This document shows, piece after piece, positions 38,453-46,826 of a DNA stretch of 64,000 nucleotides (position 1 is its first letter; every line of letters starts with the position of its first letter). The stretch lies in the NCBI RefSeq assembly GCF_022836435.1, contig NZ_BQXC01000001.1, positions 1,128,121 to 1,192,120 of the forward strand. The letters are read 5' to 3'. Below the pieces are notes generated by a model. That model was given only the letters and a program-made list of their open reading frames with translations, searched no databases and had not been told where the DNA came from. The translations under genes and the position numbers were made by a program. The stretch is from Nitrosomonas sp. PY1 (GTDB taxonomy: Bacteria; Pseudomonadota; Gammaproteobacteria; Burkholderiales; Nitrosomonadaceae).

Positions 38453-38473
38453 AACTCATTTAAATGAGTTTTT
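38453..38473 (+). terminator. Second hairpin between dnaK and dnaJ
   Basis: AACTCATTTAAATGAGTT is a self-complementary 18-mer followed by TTT. The stem is AT-rich and therefore weak. It lies 50 bases upstream of the dnaJ ATG. Confidence 0.4.
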
Positions 38474-38522
38474 ATGAGTATTTTAAAATCTATTGGATGA
38501 GATCTACAGATTTGGAATTAAT

Positions 38523-39629
38523 ATGACTAAGCGTGATTATTACGATGTACTCGGGGTTGGTCGCAATGCTGATGAAGAAGCAATCAAGAAAGCCTATCGT
38601 AAACTGGCAATGAAATATCATCCGGATCGTAATGCTGGTGATACCAAATCCGAGGATAGGTTTAAAGAAGCCAAGGAAGCTTATGAGGTATTGACCGATG
38701 CGAATAAGCGAGCGGCTTATGATCAATTCGGTCATGCAGGATTGGACAGTGCTGGGGGTAGAAGTGGAGCACAAGGGTTTACTGATGCATTTAGCGATAT
38801 TTTTGGTGACATTTTTGGCTCTCGTGGTGGTCGTTCGAACATGCATCGTGGTTCCGATTTGCGCTATAACATGGAGATTAGCCTAGAACAAGCGGCACGT
38901 GGGGCTGAAACGAAAATTCGCATTCCTACTTTGGAGACTTGTGGAACATGTCACGGAGATGGTTCTAAGCCAGGTTCGTCACCTAAGACTTGCTCGACTT
39001 GTAATGGCCATGGACAAGTGAGAATGCAGCAAGGATTTTTTTCCATTCAGCAAACGTGTCCTAAATGCCAAGGTAATGGCAAGGTCATTTCTAATCCATG
39101 CACGACATGTCATGGTTCTGGACGTATCAAGCAGCATAAAACTTTGAACGTAAAAATTCCATCTGGTGTTGATGATGGCGATCGTATTCGTATTTCCGGT
39201 GAAGGTGAGGCGGGTATAAATGGTGGACCTCCAGGTGATTTATATGTAGTGGTTAATTTATCGACGCATTCCGTTTTTCGTCGTGAAGGGGACCATTTGC
39301 ACTGTGAAATTCCTATTAGCTTCAGTGTCGCTGCATTAGGTGGTGAAATTGAAGTGCCTACCTTAGAAGGGCATGCAAAAATTAAAGTTTCCGCAGAAAC
39401 ACAAACGGGAAAGATTTTTCGTTTGCGTGGAAAAGGCATTAAAGGGGTGCGGAGTCACGAAAAAGGTGATTTATTGTGCCACGTTATCGTTGAAACACCG
39501 GTTAAATTGACGGAACGTCAGAAAGAATTGTTAGAAGAATTAGAGTCAATCAATCTAGAAAATGGTTCACGCCATAATCCTCGTGCCAAATCTTGGATGG
39601 ATAGGGCTCGCGAGTTTTTTTCTGAATAA
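38523..39629 (+). CDS. dnaJ: Chaperone DnaJ (Hsp40)
   Basis: The ATG at 38523 gives 368 residues ([20 protein letters not shown]), the standard DnaJ opening; a longer frame to 38493 has no support. The J domain has the HPD triad (KYHPDRN). A Gly/Phe-rich region and four CxxCxGxG zinc repeats follow ([32 protein letters not shown]). It delivers substrates to DnaK and stimulates its ATPase. Confidence 0.98.
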   Translation: MTKRDYYDVLGVGRNADEEAIKKAYRKLAMKYHPDRNAGDTKSEDRFKEAKEAYEVLTDANKRAAYDQFGHAGLDSAGGRSGAQGFTDAFSDIFGDIFGSRGGRSNMHRGSDLRYNMEISLEQAARGAETKIRIPTLETCGTCHGDGSKPGSSPKTCSTCNGHGQVRMQQGFFSIQQTCPKCQGNGKVISNPCTTCHGSGRIKQHKTLNVKIPSGVDDGDRIRISGEGEAGINGGPPGDLYVVVNLSTHSVFRREGDHLHCEIPISFSVAALGGEIEVPTLEGHAKIKVSAETQTGKIFRLRGKGIKGVRSHEKGDLLCHVIVETPVKLTERQKELLEELESINLENGSRHNPRAKSWMDRAREFFSE

Positions 39630-39669
39630 AGCTTTTTCTGAAATTAATTTAGGTTTTGTAAATCACTCA

Positions 39670-40680
39670 ATGCCTTACAATAAGTTAAAAGCATTAGTGC
39701 CACAAAACTTAAGGGCTTTTATAAGAAACCCATTTCTTAACATTAAGCTTAAGTGTGCCTATCGGTATGATTATCAAAAATACTTAAAATTTGGGCGCAA
39801 TCGATTTGAGTTATCCCCCATTAAATTGATTGGACAAATTATATTACTCTACCATGTTATCGAAAAGGGACTCACTATGCCCGAGACCCGCTTGGGTTTC
39901 GGTAAGCAGCGTATTATCAGGCTATGTGATTTATGCTTGAGGTATAAAAATAAATACGGATTAAATGATGATCAAGTCAAGCATGCTGTGCAAGTGATTC
40001 TGGAGTATGACGACTTTCATAAGCGTAATAACTTTAAGTTAGATAAGTCAATTACAGAAAATATTAATCATATTTTAGTAGACTTCGCTAATCAGCTAGA
40101 GCCAAGCCAGCAAATTGAAGTAACACGAGAAGATTATTTCAAACATACATCTGATTCTTTTCAATTATTCTCTGACTCGCGATCTAGCATTAGAAATTTC
40201 ACTCAACAAGATATTCCGATTGAAAAACTCGAGCAGGCATTAGAGTTGGTAAGAAATACACCATCGGCGTGTAACAGGCAATCATGGAGAACTTACATAT
40301 TTAGTGACCATGAAAGGATTAAAAGAATATTGGACGCTCAAGGTGGCAATAATGGATTTGGCCATTTGACGAATAAGCTAATTGTAATTACAGGTGAAAT
40401 GGGATTGTTTGGAGGGATTGCTGAGAGGTATCAGGTATATATTGATGGGGGTATGTATGCTATGAATCTTCTGTATGCACTTCATTATAATCAGCTAGCG
40501 GCCTGTATTTTAAATTGTAGCCATACTCCCGATAAGGATGAATTATTAAGAAGCATATGTGGCATTAAAGATTCAGAAAATTTTATTGCGATGATTGCTT
40601 GTGGAATTCCACCAGAGAAATTTAAGATTGCAGTTTCTCGAAGATATGAGCGAAGCGCTACAAATAATCTAATCGACTAG
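39670..40680 (+). CDS. Nitroreductase-family protein linked to the polysaccharide cluster
   Basis: The ATG at 39670 gives 336 residues (MPYNKLKALVPQNLRAFIRN). The N-terminal third is basic and helical. From about 165 the nitroreductase fold appears, with SDSRSSIRNFTQQDIPIEKL, LVRNTPSACNRQSWRTYIF and YIDGGMYAMNLLYALHYNQL, the FMN-binding regions. Nitroreductase-like proteins of this length often neighbour polysaccharide pyruvyltransferase genes, as here. The substrate is unknown. It starts 40 bases after dnaJ and was probably placed there with the polysaccharide block. Confidence 0.8.
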   Translation: MPYNKLKALVPQNLRAFIRNPFLNIKLKCAYRYDYQKYLKFGRNRFELSPIKLIGQIILLYHVIEKGLTMPETRLGFGKQRIIRLCDLCLRYKNKYGLNDDQVKHAVQVILEYDDFHKRNNFKLDKSITENINHILVDFANQLEPSQQIEVTREDYFKHTSDSFQLFSDSRSSIRNFTQQDIPIEKLEQALELVRNTPSACNRQSWRTYIFSDHERIKRILDAQGGNNGFGHLTNKLIVITGEMGLFGGIAERYQVYIDGGMYAMNLLYALHYNQLAACILNCSHTPDKDELLRSICGIKDSENFIAMIACGIPPEKFKIAVSRRYERSATNNLID

Positions 40681-40713
40681 ATTATTGAATCAAATCCCAA
40701 ATACTTGGGCTTC

Positions 40714-40743
40714 ATTAACTCAATTTAATGTAATTGAGTTAAT
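40714..40743. terminator. Hairpin between nitroreductase gene and pyruvyltransferase tail
   Basis: ATTAACTCAATT and AATTGAGTTAAT form a perfect 12-bp stem with a 6-base loop. It lies 33 bases after the nitroreductase stop and overlaps the last codons of the convergent pyruvyltransferase tail. It may end transcription from both sides, although no T-run is present. Confidence 0.5.
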
Positions 40744-40989
40744 GTTTCTGGAGAGAAAGGAAATTGATTCGTTTTGTAAGCGAATTAGAGAGGCGTTTGC
40801 ACGATTAAAGTCAACGCGTGCATTCTCCGGTATGAAATCAGGTGAAACCAGTTGTTTCTCTAATCCAATGTTGGTCAGTAAATAGAGCTTACTCAAAAAT
40901 CATAACTAACTGATTGAATTTATTAATATTTTGTTTTTTGGTAGAATAGTGCACATAAATATGTGAATTAACACCAAAAACCGTGCACT

Positions 40990-42603
40990 ATGATTCGTTA
41001 CGTCAGCCAAAAGCAACTGCCCCTCGAAGGATTTGATACACCGCCCGGCATGATTCTAGATCCCACTAATCGCTGGGTAAAACTGAGGGATTGCCTACCG
41101 TGGGATGAGTTGTCCGAGAGCTACTATAAGACGTTATGTTCAAATCTGGGCCGCCCAGCCAAAGATGCCAGGATTGTGATTGGAGCGGTGATTATTAAAC
41201 ATAAATTATCGATTTCAGATGAAGAGACGGTTGAACAGATTCGAGAGAATCCGTACCTGCAATATTTTATTGGCCTGAAAGGTTTTCAAGCGAAGGCGCC
41301 GTTTGCGTCATCATTACTGGTTGAGATACGCAAGCGCATGGGTCAGACGGTATTCGATGAATTTCATGAGTCGATCATCGAAACGGTTGAACCTAGGCGG
41401 ACAAAGAAGTCAGTCAAAGCAAGTGATGATGACAACGACGATGATGTGTCAAATAGCGGTGAGGTAGGTAGCAGCGGCGCGGCCACCGCAATGGAAGCAG
41501 AGCAATCTTTGGCAGATGAGCAGCCGCGCAATCACGGCAAATTAATACTGGATGCCACCGTTGCAGAACAGGCCATACGCTATCCGACAGATCTTGGACT
41601 GCTGAACGAAGCGCGTGAATTGAGTGAGCGTATCATTGATGAACTGCATGCCAAAAGTAACCGGGCACAGAGAAAGAAGCCGCGCACTTATCGCGAGATT
41701 GCCAGAAAAGCTTATCTCAGCCTGGTCAAGCTGAGACGGCCATCCAACAGAAAACGCCGTGCCGGTATCAGGCAGCAATTGCAATTCCTGCAGCGGAATT
41801 TAAATCATATTGAAGCGATGCTGACGGAATATCCGCTTGGCACACCCATACCGTTACCCAATGGGTTGTTACGCCGCTACTGGGTATTACCCCATCTGTA
41901 CCAACAACATTATGCAATGTACAAAACCAACACCAGACGCTGTGATGATCGCATTGTCAGTATCAGTCAGCCGTATCTTCGGCCCATTATCAGGGGAAAG
42001 CAAGGCAAGGCAGTGGAATTTGGCGCCAAAATAAGCGTGAGTCTGACAGACAAAGGATTGGCGCATGTCGACAAGCTGCACTGGGATGCGCAACATGAAG
42101 GCCATGATCTTGAAGCGCAAGTTGAAGCCTACAAAAAGCGTTACGGCTATTATCCAGAAGTCGTCATTGCCGACACGCTATATGGTTCACGTGATAATCG
42201 CAGCTATCTGGAACGCAAGCACATCCGCTTCTCAGGAAAACCACTGGGACGTCCGCCAAAGAGTACACCTGAAAACAAAGATGAGATCAATCGCCTGAAA
42301 GCACAACGCCGGCAGGAATATCGCGAACGCATTCCAATTGAAGGAAAGTTTGGCCAAGGAAAGTATGGTTATCGGCTCAACAATATTCGAGCCAAGCGCG
42401 CTGATACGTCTGCCGCATGGATTAATAGTATCTTCCTGGTTATGAACCTGCTCATCTTGGTGCGGGTTTTTATTTATCTAAAAAATCTTGCTGTCAGAAT
42501 AGTATTTTGGGTGACAAAAAAGTGCAGGCCCAGAGAAATTCGGTTTGCCCGTGCTTGCCAATTCAGCTCAAACCGGAATTCTTACTTGGCAGTGCATATC
42601 TGA
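40990..42603 (+). CDS. DDE transposase, IS5/IS1182-like
   Basis: The 537-residue protein starts MIRYVSQKQLPLEGFDTPPG with RLVIGAVIIKHKL-type sequence (ARIVIGAVIIKHKLSISDEE) and ENPYLQYFIGLKGFQ, typical of long IS5-like transposases. The acidic catalytic residues are visible in LILDATVAEQAI, EVVIADTLYGSRDNRSYL and PIEGKFGQGKYGY. A low-complexity acidic insert (SDDDNDDDV, about 145-175) lies between. The C-terminus reads into the duplicated 60-bp end, so its last residues are probably not native. Confidence 0.92.
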   Translation: MIRYVSQKQLPLEGFDTPPGMILDPTNRWVKLRDCLPWDELSESYYKTLCSNLGRPAKDARIVIGAVIIKHKLSISDEETVEQIRENPYLQYFIGLKGFQAKAPFASSLLVEIRKRMGQTVFDEFHESIIETVEPRRTKKSVKASDDDNDDDVSNSGEVGSSGAATAMEAEQSLADEQPRNHGKLILDATVAEQAIRYPTDLGLLNEARELSERIIDELHAKSNRAQRKKPRTYREIARKAYLSLVKLRRPSNRKRRAGIRQQLQFLQRNLNHIEAMLTEYPLGTPIPLPNGLLRRYWVLPHLYQQHYAMYKTNTRRCDDRIVSISQPYLRPIIRGKQGKAVEFGAKISVSLTDKGLAHVDKLHWDAQHEGHDLEAQVEAYKKRYGYYPEVVIADTLYGSRDNRSYLERKHIRFSGKPLGRPPKSTPENKDEINRLKAQRRQEYRERIPIEGKFGQGKYGYRLNNIRAKRADTSAAWINSIFLVMNLLILVRVFIYLKNLAVRIVFWVTKKCRPREIRFARACQFSSNRNSYLAVHI

Positions 42604-42680
42604 TTGCTGAATTTCTGAGTATTCAGCTCAAACCGGAATTCTTACTTGGCAGTGCATATCTGATTGCTGAATTTCTGAGT
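42561..42680 (+). repeat. Exact 60-bp tandem duplication in the IS right end
   Basis: Positions 42561-42620 and 42621-42680 are identical (beginning ATTCAGCTCAAACCGGAATT and ending TTTCTGAGT). Both copies contain the inner part of the terminal repeat, so the element has one and a half right ends. Confidence 0.95.
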
Positions 42681-43801
42681 AAGCTCTAAATACGCATACC
42701 GGTCGTCTTGTCCATCGTCATAACAAATTGAATAAAAAGGTGTGTTAAAAATTACCGAGAAAGCTGCTCCATGGAAGGAAGATGTGATGACATATTGGGC
42801 GTATTTGATAAGACTAACGAAATCAGAGGGTGAGTAGCATTGCCTATCGAGTGGGTTATTGATGTCGATAACTTTGCAGTTTAATTTATTTGCCAGGATC
42901 CTGGCTTTTTCTTGCAATAACTTAGGATTCTTTTTAAAGAGCCGCGCTTGATAGATAACGATATAGCGCTCATTCTTGTATTTTGGTGTAACTATTTCTT
43001 CCCAAACATCTTTCGGTAAAATGAGTGTTGGATCTAAAACCAGTTTTATAGGCTTAGATGTATATTTTTGTAATTTCTCCTGGATAATTTTTTCACGCAC
43101 GGAAATATCATCAAAGTTATGAATAAAGCGAACAAGCTGTTCTTCTGCAATATAGGCTAAGTTTTGATAAGGTGTACTGGCGGCATACGAAATCTTTTTC
43201 GAATTTATTGGAATGGAAAAAGCACCCCAGTAAATTTCATCTATTCCCCCAGTAAGGTTACTGTTCCAAACCTGATCACTGCCTATGATATAAATATCAT
43301 ACTGTTGAGGTATTTCATCTTTTCCATTTACAATAGAATGGCTTACTTGTAGGTGGTCTTGAGCAAATAATTCAAATTGTTTTTTTCTTTGGATTGTATA
43401 AGGTAATCGCTTGATGGAACGTATGAGATTCCTAAGAAAAATCAATGGTTGTGTAATGAAAGCTGGATTTATTTTGAAAAATTGATATCTTCTTTCTATG
43501 AAATTTTGCCTGTAGTCAATGATTTCTGCATCGTGTCCCAATTTTTTGATAGCTTCTTGTAAAGCAAAGGATTGTAACACGGCACCGTTATTTAGCGCCC
43601 TATGGAAGGTTAGTATTCCAATTTTCAGTTTTCTATTATGGCTAGTGTGCATGGCTTATTCCAAATGGTGGAGGTAATGTTTTTTAAACCTTAGGTAGAT
43701 TAGTTTCATGACATCATATGTTATTGCAATTACTACATTGAGTTGAATCGAGATTAAGCTAGATATAACGAAGCTGCTAATAAACAGATTGCCAGTGACG
43801 A

Positions 43802-45334
43802 TTACCGGCTTATTTTATTTCTGAGAATAAGCAGCTTATCAAGAACAAGTTGACGTTCCCGGCTATTCATACCGAAAAAGAAAATTACCATTAGTGTAGA
43901 AATGGTACTGCTTGCACCGACCAGTAAAAAACGTGTTATGCCACTCCCCATTTCGAAGTAGATGACGCAAGGGAGTATGATTGCGAGGAGTGTAACAATT
44001 AAGGCATTACCATAAACAACGGTTAGATAGTTTTTAATCGAGATTCCTATCATTTCTCTAAGTAACCATAGTCTGGTAACAAGACAGAGCTGCGAAATCA
44101 TAATCGCAATAATAAGTGTAATTTCTGGGAAAAATCCGTACTCCAGAAATAGATAGGATAATGGAAAGTTCATCATTTGAAGACCACCCACTAGGATTTG
44201 ATATTTTTTGATTTGCCCAGTTGCAAGCATGGCCGTGATCAGTGTTTTTGATAAAACTTCACTCATGGTGAAAATTAAAATAAGGCGGATGAAATTTACG
44301 GTATGTTCCGGAACAGTCGTAAGCCAGAAATTAAGTATGGTTTCGGTTTCAATAATGACGGGCAAACAAAGCAATAAAAGCATATAAAAGGAGAGTCGCG
44401 TACCTTGTTGAATGAGGATGAACATATACTCGTGGTCACCTGACGCGTAAGTTTTGGTTATCTGTGGATTGAGCGCGGTCATAAAGTTAGTGACAAAGCT
44501 ATTAATCGCGTAGTTAACCTGGGATGCGATACCGCGAGCGGCATTGACTGCAAGCCCACTAAATATATTCAATAGTATATTGATGCCCTGATTCATAAGT
44601 ACCGTAGATCCCGAGCCGATCATATTCCATCCTGTAAAACTACTCATCTCTTTCAATAGTGTCTTATCAAAAACCAATTCATAGCGGCACTCAGCGAAAT
44701 GTTTTTTGCAGTAAACGGTATAAATCAATCTGATAATCAGAGATACCATAAGCATCAGTACGGCATATACCGACAATTTGTCGTAAGGAAAGATAACGAG
44801 TAAGAAAACACCTAGAAGCTTTAAACTGACTTCGATGATGCTGACATAAGCAAAAAACTTCATGCGCTCATGAGCAATGATGGCGGCGTTATAGGGCACG
44901 CTGACTAAATTGATTATGAAAACAATGATCGCAGATTGCAGTACCCAATTAGCGGCAATCATTCGATCAGAAGGAATATTCATTCGGGTATTTAAGAACC
45001 ATACGCCGATCAGTTCTGCCAGGATCCATATGATAAATGCCATACCGATATGAATTATAATTGAGGTCGAGAAGATTAATTTTAATCGTTCAAAATTTTC
45101 TTTTCCCAGTTCAAAAGTAAGAAAGCGACCGACCGCAGCTGAGAGTGAGCCAGAAAGAAGAGAAAACATTGCAACGACTCCACCGACCACATGATAAATT
45201 CCAAAATCTTCGACACCCAAGGTACTTAACACTACGCGGCTGGTATAAAGACTAATAGTTATGGTTAGTAACATTCGGAAATAAAGTAGTAGTGTATTCT
45301 TAGCAATTCGTTTATTGTTTTCTTTTCGTGTCAT
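43802..45334 (-). CDS. Wzx-type polysaccharide flippase (MOP/MVF superfamily)
   Basis: The 510-residue protein is mostly hydrophobic with about 12-14 membrane helices. It begins RIAKNTLLLYFRMLLTITIS and contains YTSRVVLSTLGVEDFGIYHV, the typical start of oligosaccharide flippases, and AARGIASQVNYAINSF. It would move lipid-linked repeat units across the inner membrane. It lies upstream of the disrupted pyruvyltransferase gene on the same strand, 149 bases apart, so both probably serve the same surface glycan. Confidence 0.9.
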   Translation of the reverse strand: MTRKENNKRIAKNTLLLYFRMLLTITISLYTSRVVLSTLGVEDFGIYHVVGGVVAMFSLLSGSLSAAVGRFLTFELGKENFERLKLIFSTSIIIHIGMAFIIWILAELIGVWFLNTRMNIPSDRMIAANWVLQSAIIVFIINLVSVPYNAAIIAHERMKFFAYVSIIEVSLKLLGVFLLVIFPYDKLSVYAVLMLMVSLIIRLIYTVYCKKHFAECRYELVFDKTLLKEMSSFTGWNMIGSGSTVLMNQGINILLNIFSGLAVNAARGIASQVNYAINSFVTNFMTALNPQITKTYASGDHEYMFILIQQGTRLSFYMLLLLCLPVIIETETILNFWLTTVPEHTVNFIRLILIFTMSEVLSKTLITAMLATGQIKKYQILVGGLQMMNFPLSYLFLEYGFFPEITLIIAIMISQLCLVTRLWLLREMIGISIKNYLTVVYGNALIVTLLAIILPCVIYFEMGSGITRFLLVGASSTISTLMVIFFFGMNSRERQLVLDKLLILRNKISR

Positions 45335-45870
45335 CGATGTTTTTCGCTACCTATCGTTTATTTTGCGTGCATATATTACTAGAATGATTTCTCTGGTCGT
45401 ATATTTATCCTATTTATTTAGTATAAATGTAATAGGATAAAGGTTCTTAAATGTGTGACGAATATTAGTACAGTTTTAATAGTATATTTTCATTAGGTTT
45501 GTAAAATCTTGCCTATTAGTCAGGAAAAGTGAATTATTGTCAAATATGATGCTCAAGACTTCATCAAATCATATTTTGATTTATTGTCACTGCTTCATTG
45601 ACTAGAGCAACGAAGTCTCATATCCTCGCTTTGAATTCACTGGTCTTTGTTTAGCCACATTTGACATCAGTTATATTGCCTAGCAAAAACTAATCAACTA
45701 AATTCACTGCTGGCTCTCAATTTCTTAAATATCAGATCAGTTATAACTCTTAAAAGAGAATTGAATATTAATGGGGTTTATTTTGCTTAATCGAATGAGA
45801 CGACTTGGGTGATATTACAGTGAAAGATAATGATAAGAGATTGCCGAGTAACAATCTCTTATGAATTTGA
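45335..45870. other. 536-base intergenic region, no gene seen
   Basis: AT-rich sequence without a credible reading frame. It should hold the promoter for the flippase gene on the minus strand. No clear terminator or repeat is visible. Confidence 0.5.
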
Positions 45871-46311
45871 CTAAAATTTAGATTTTGTGCGTAAAGCAGA
45901 AAGCCCAATCAACCATAAAAATATGAACAGTACTGTAAGGCTATCCGGCTGTGGCGTTAATGATGGATTTGACGGAGATTTTGGAATTGTATAATGATCA
46001 ATTAATGGTGGTTTAAGATTTTCTACAGTAAATAAATGTGTTGGAAAATTTGCTAAGAAAGCATCGGTCAATCTGCGGTTGTAATAACATTGCTTTTTAA
46101 TTAGCCATTCTTGGTTTTGGTTATGGATATTTAATGGAGGAGCAGGCATTAAATCAAAAATGCCCCACTCGGCACTGACTGTGGAGATCGGATCAATACA
46201 CACAGCGTGATGTAATGGATTAAATTTATCAGTACTAGTAAAAGCGAAAGCGGGGTTGGGAAAAGCTATTGTGATACATAAGTACAGGAATACTATAATT
46301 TTCGATATCAT
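45871..46311 (-). CDS. Exported protein with PEP-CTERM-like tail
   Basis: The 146-residue protein has a signal peptide (MISKIIVFLYLCITIAFPNP, cleaved near AFA). The C-terminus reads TPQPDSLTVLFIFLWLIGLS followed by ALRTKSKF: a Pro-x-Pro motif, one transmembrane helix and a basic end. This is the layout of PEP-CTERM sorting signals handled by exosortase, although the exact PEP triplet is replaced by PQP. The core has two cysteines (HAVCIDP, KKQCYYN) and no known domain. Its position in a polysaccharide cluster fits, since exosortase substrates usually occur with exopolysaccharide genes. Confidence 0.65.
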   Translation of the reverse strand: MISKIIVFLYLCITIAFPNPAFAFTSTDKFNPLHHAVCIDPISTVSAEWGIFDLMPAPPLNIHNQNQEWLIKKQCYYNRRLTDAFLANFPTHLFTVENLKPPLIDHYTIPKSPSNPSLTPQPDSLTVLFIFLWLIGLSALRTKSKF

Positions 46312-46379
46312 CTAACCTACTGCTTATTCTAAAAAACTCTATCATATTTAATATTATAATGCAGTTAAACTAAAATCAA

Positions 46380-46396
46380 TGCGACAAAATGTCGCA
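46380..46396. promoter_or_regulatory. Palindrome TGCGACA-N3-TGTCGCA, copy 2
   Basis: Identical in both arms to the site at 33741-33757, with matching flanks over about 22 bases. It lies 69 bases upstream of the exported-protein gene that ends at 45871. A shared operator or a dispersed palindromic repeat are both possible. Confidence 0.6.
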
Positions 46397-46826
46397 CTGC
46401 ATCATTTAATAAGAGCCCCACTGCTGTGAGCGATGGGATATTTTTGTTCGGAACAACGTAAGCTGATGGTCCGAGTGAAAGAAAGCGAATTCACCCTGAT
46501 AGAGGCAATAAAACGACTGTCTTTACCCTATAGGGCACTAAACGATAGATTTATGCTGGCAAACGTGGTGACGAGAACAATGTGGATAGTGTGTATCACC
46601 TATACACCTATCGATGAAGGCCGGAAGCTTCGAGGCAATTTAGTGTGATTGGAGGTATGTTGATTGACAGACATGGCGTAATAATGTCTTTATCTCTCGG
46701 TCTTTGCAAAAGAGTTACCAAAATTTCCCAGAATTTCAACATTGCATTGGATTTTTAAGAATCTGCAGCAGAAGTGGATAGTTTTGCAAAGATCTCGATA
46801 CGTAAAAATATTCTTGTGCTAATTCA
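46397..46826. other. Decayed region with IS5-type end fragment
   Basis: No intact gene; a 71-codon plus-strand frame (46433-46648) shows no family features. Positions about 46680-46795 repeat the outer end of the 17.7-kb IS remnant: TTTCCCAGAATTTCAACATT, AAGAATCTGCAGCAGAAGT and GTGGATAGTTTTGCAAAGAT. Confidence 0.6.

Larger units (their letters stand above)
40885..42686 (+). mobile_element. Complete IS5/IS1182-type insertion sequence (1802 bp)
   Basis: The ends carry inverted repeats GAGCTTACTCAAAAAT and ATTTCTGAGTAAGCTC. Both sides are flanked by the direct repeat TAAATA (40879-40884 and 42687-42692), a 6-bp target duplication. The host gene reads through in frame once the element is removed, which confirms the borders. 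It carries one intact transposase gene. A 60-bp tandem duplication lies at its right end. Confidence 0.88.
40720..43652 (-). pseudogene. Polysaccharide pyruvyltransferase gene split by an IS
   Basis: The 5' part (42687-43652) encodes HNRKLKIGILTFHRALNNGA, DYDIYIIGSDQVWN-type sequence (QQYDIYIIGSDQVWNSNLTG) and YVITSSFHGAAFSVIFNTPF, the marks of the PS_pyruv_trans family, which adds pyruvyl groups to surface glycans. The frame then runs into the IS and stops at 42642. Beyond the IS the minus strand from 40884 to 40720 continues in frame: YLLTNIGLEKQLVSPDFIPE, VDFNRANASLIRLQNES and a stop. Removing the IS and one 6-bp duplication restores a 374-residue protein of normal length. The present product would lack the last 50 or so residues. 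Confidence 0.9.

Noticed and set aside
40685..40885. A 66-codon plus-strand reading frame after the nitroreductase gene.
   Set aside because: The opposite strand is the displaced tail of the pyruvyltransferase gene, so this frame is its antisense shadow.
46433..46648. A 71-codon plus-strand reading frame.
   Set aside because: It has no ribosome-binding site of note, no recognised motif and lies among IS fragments.
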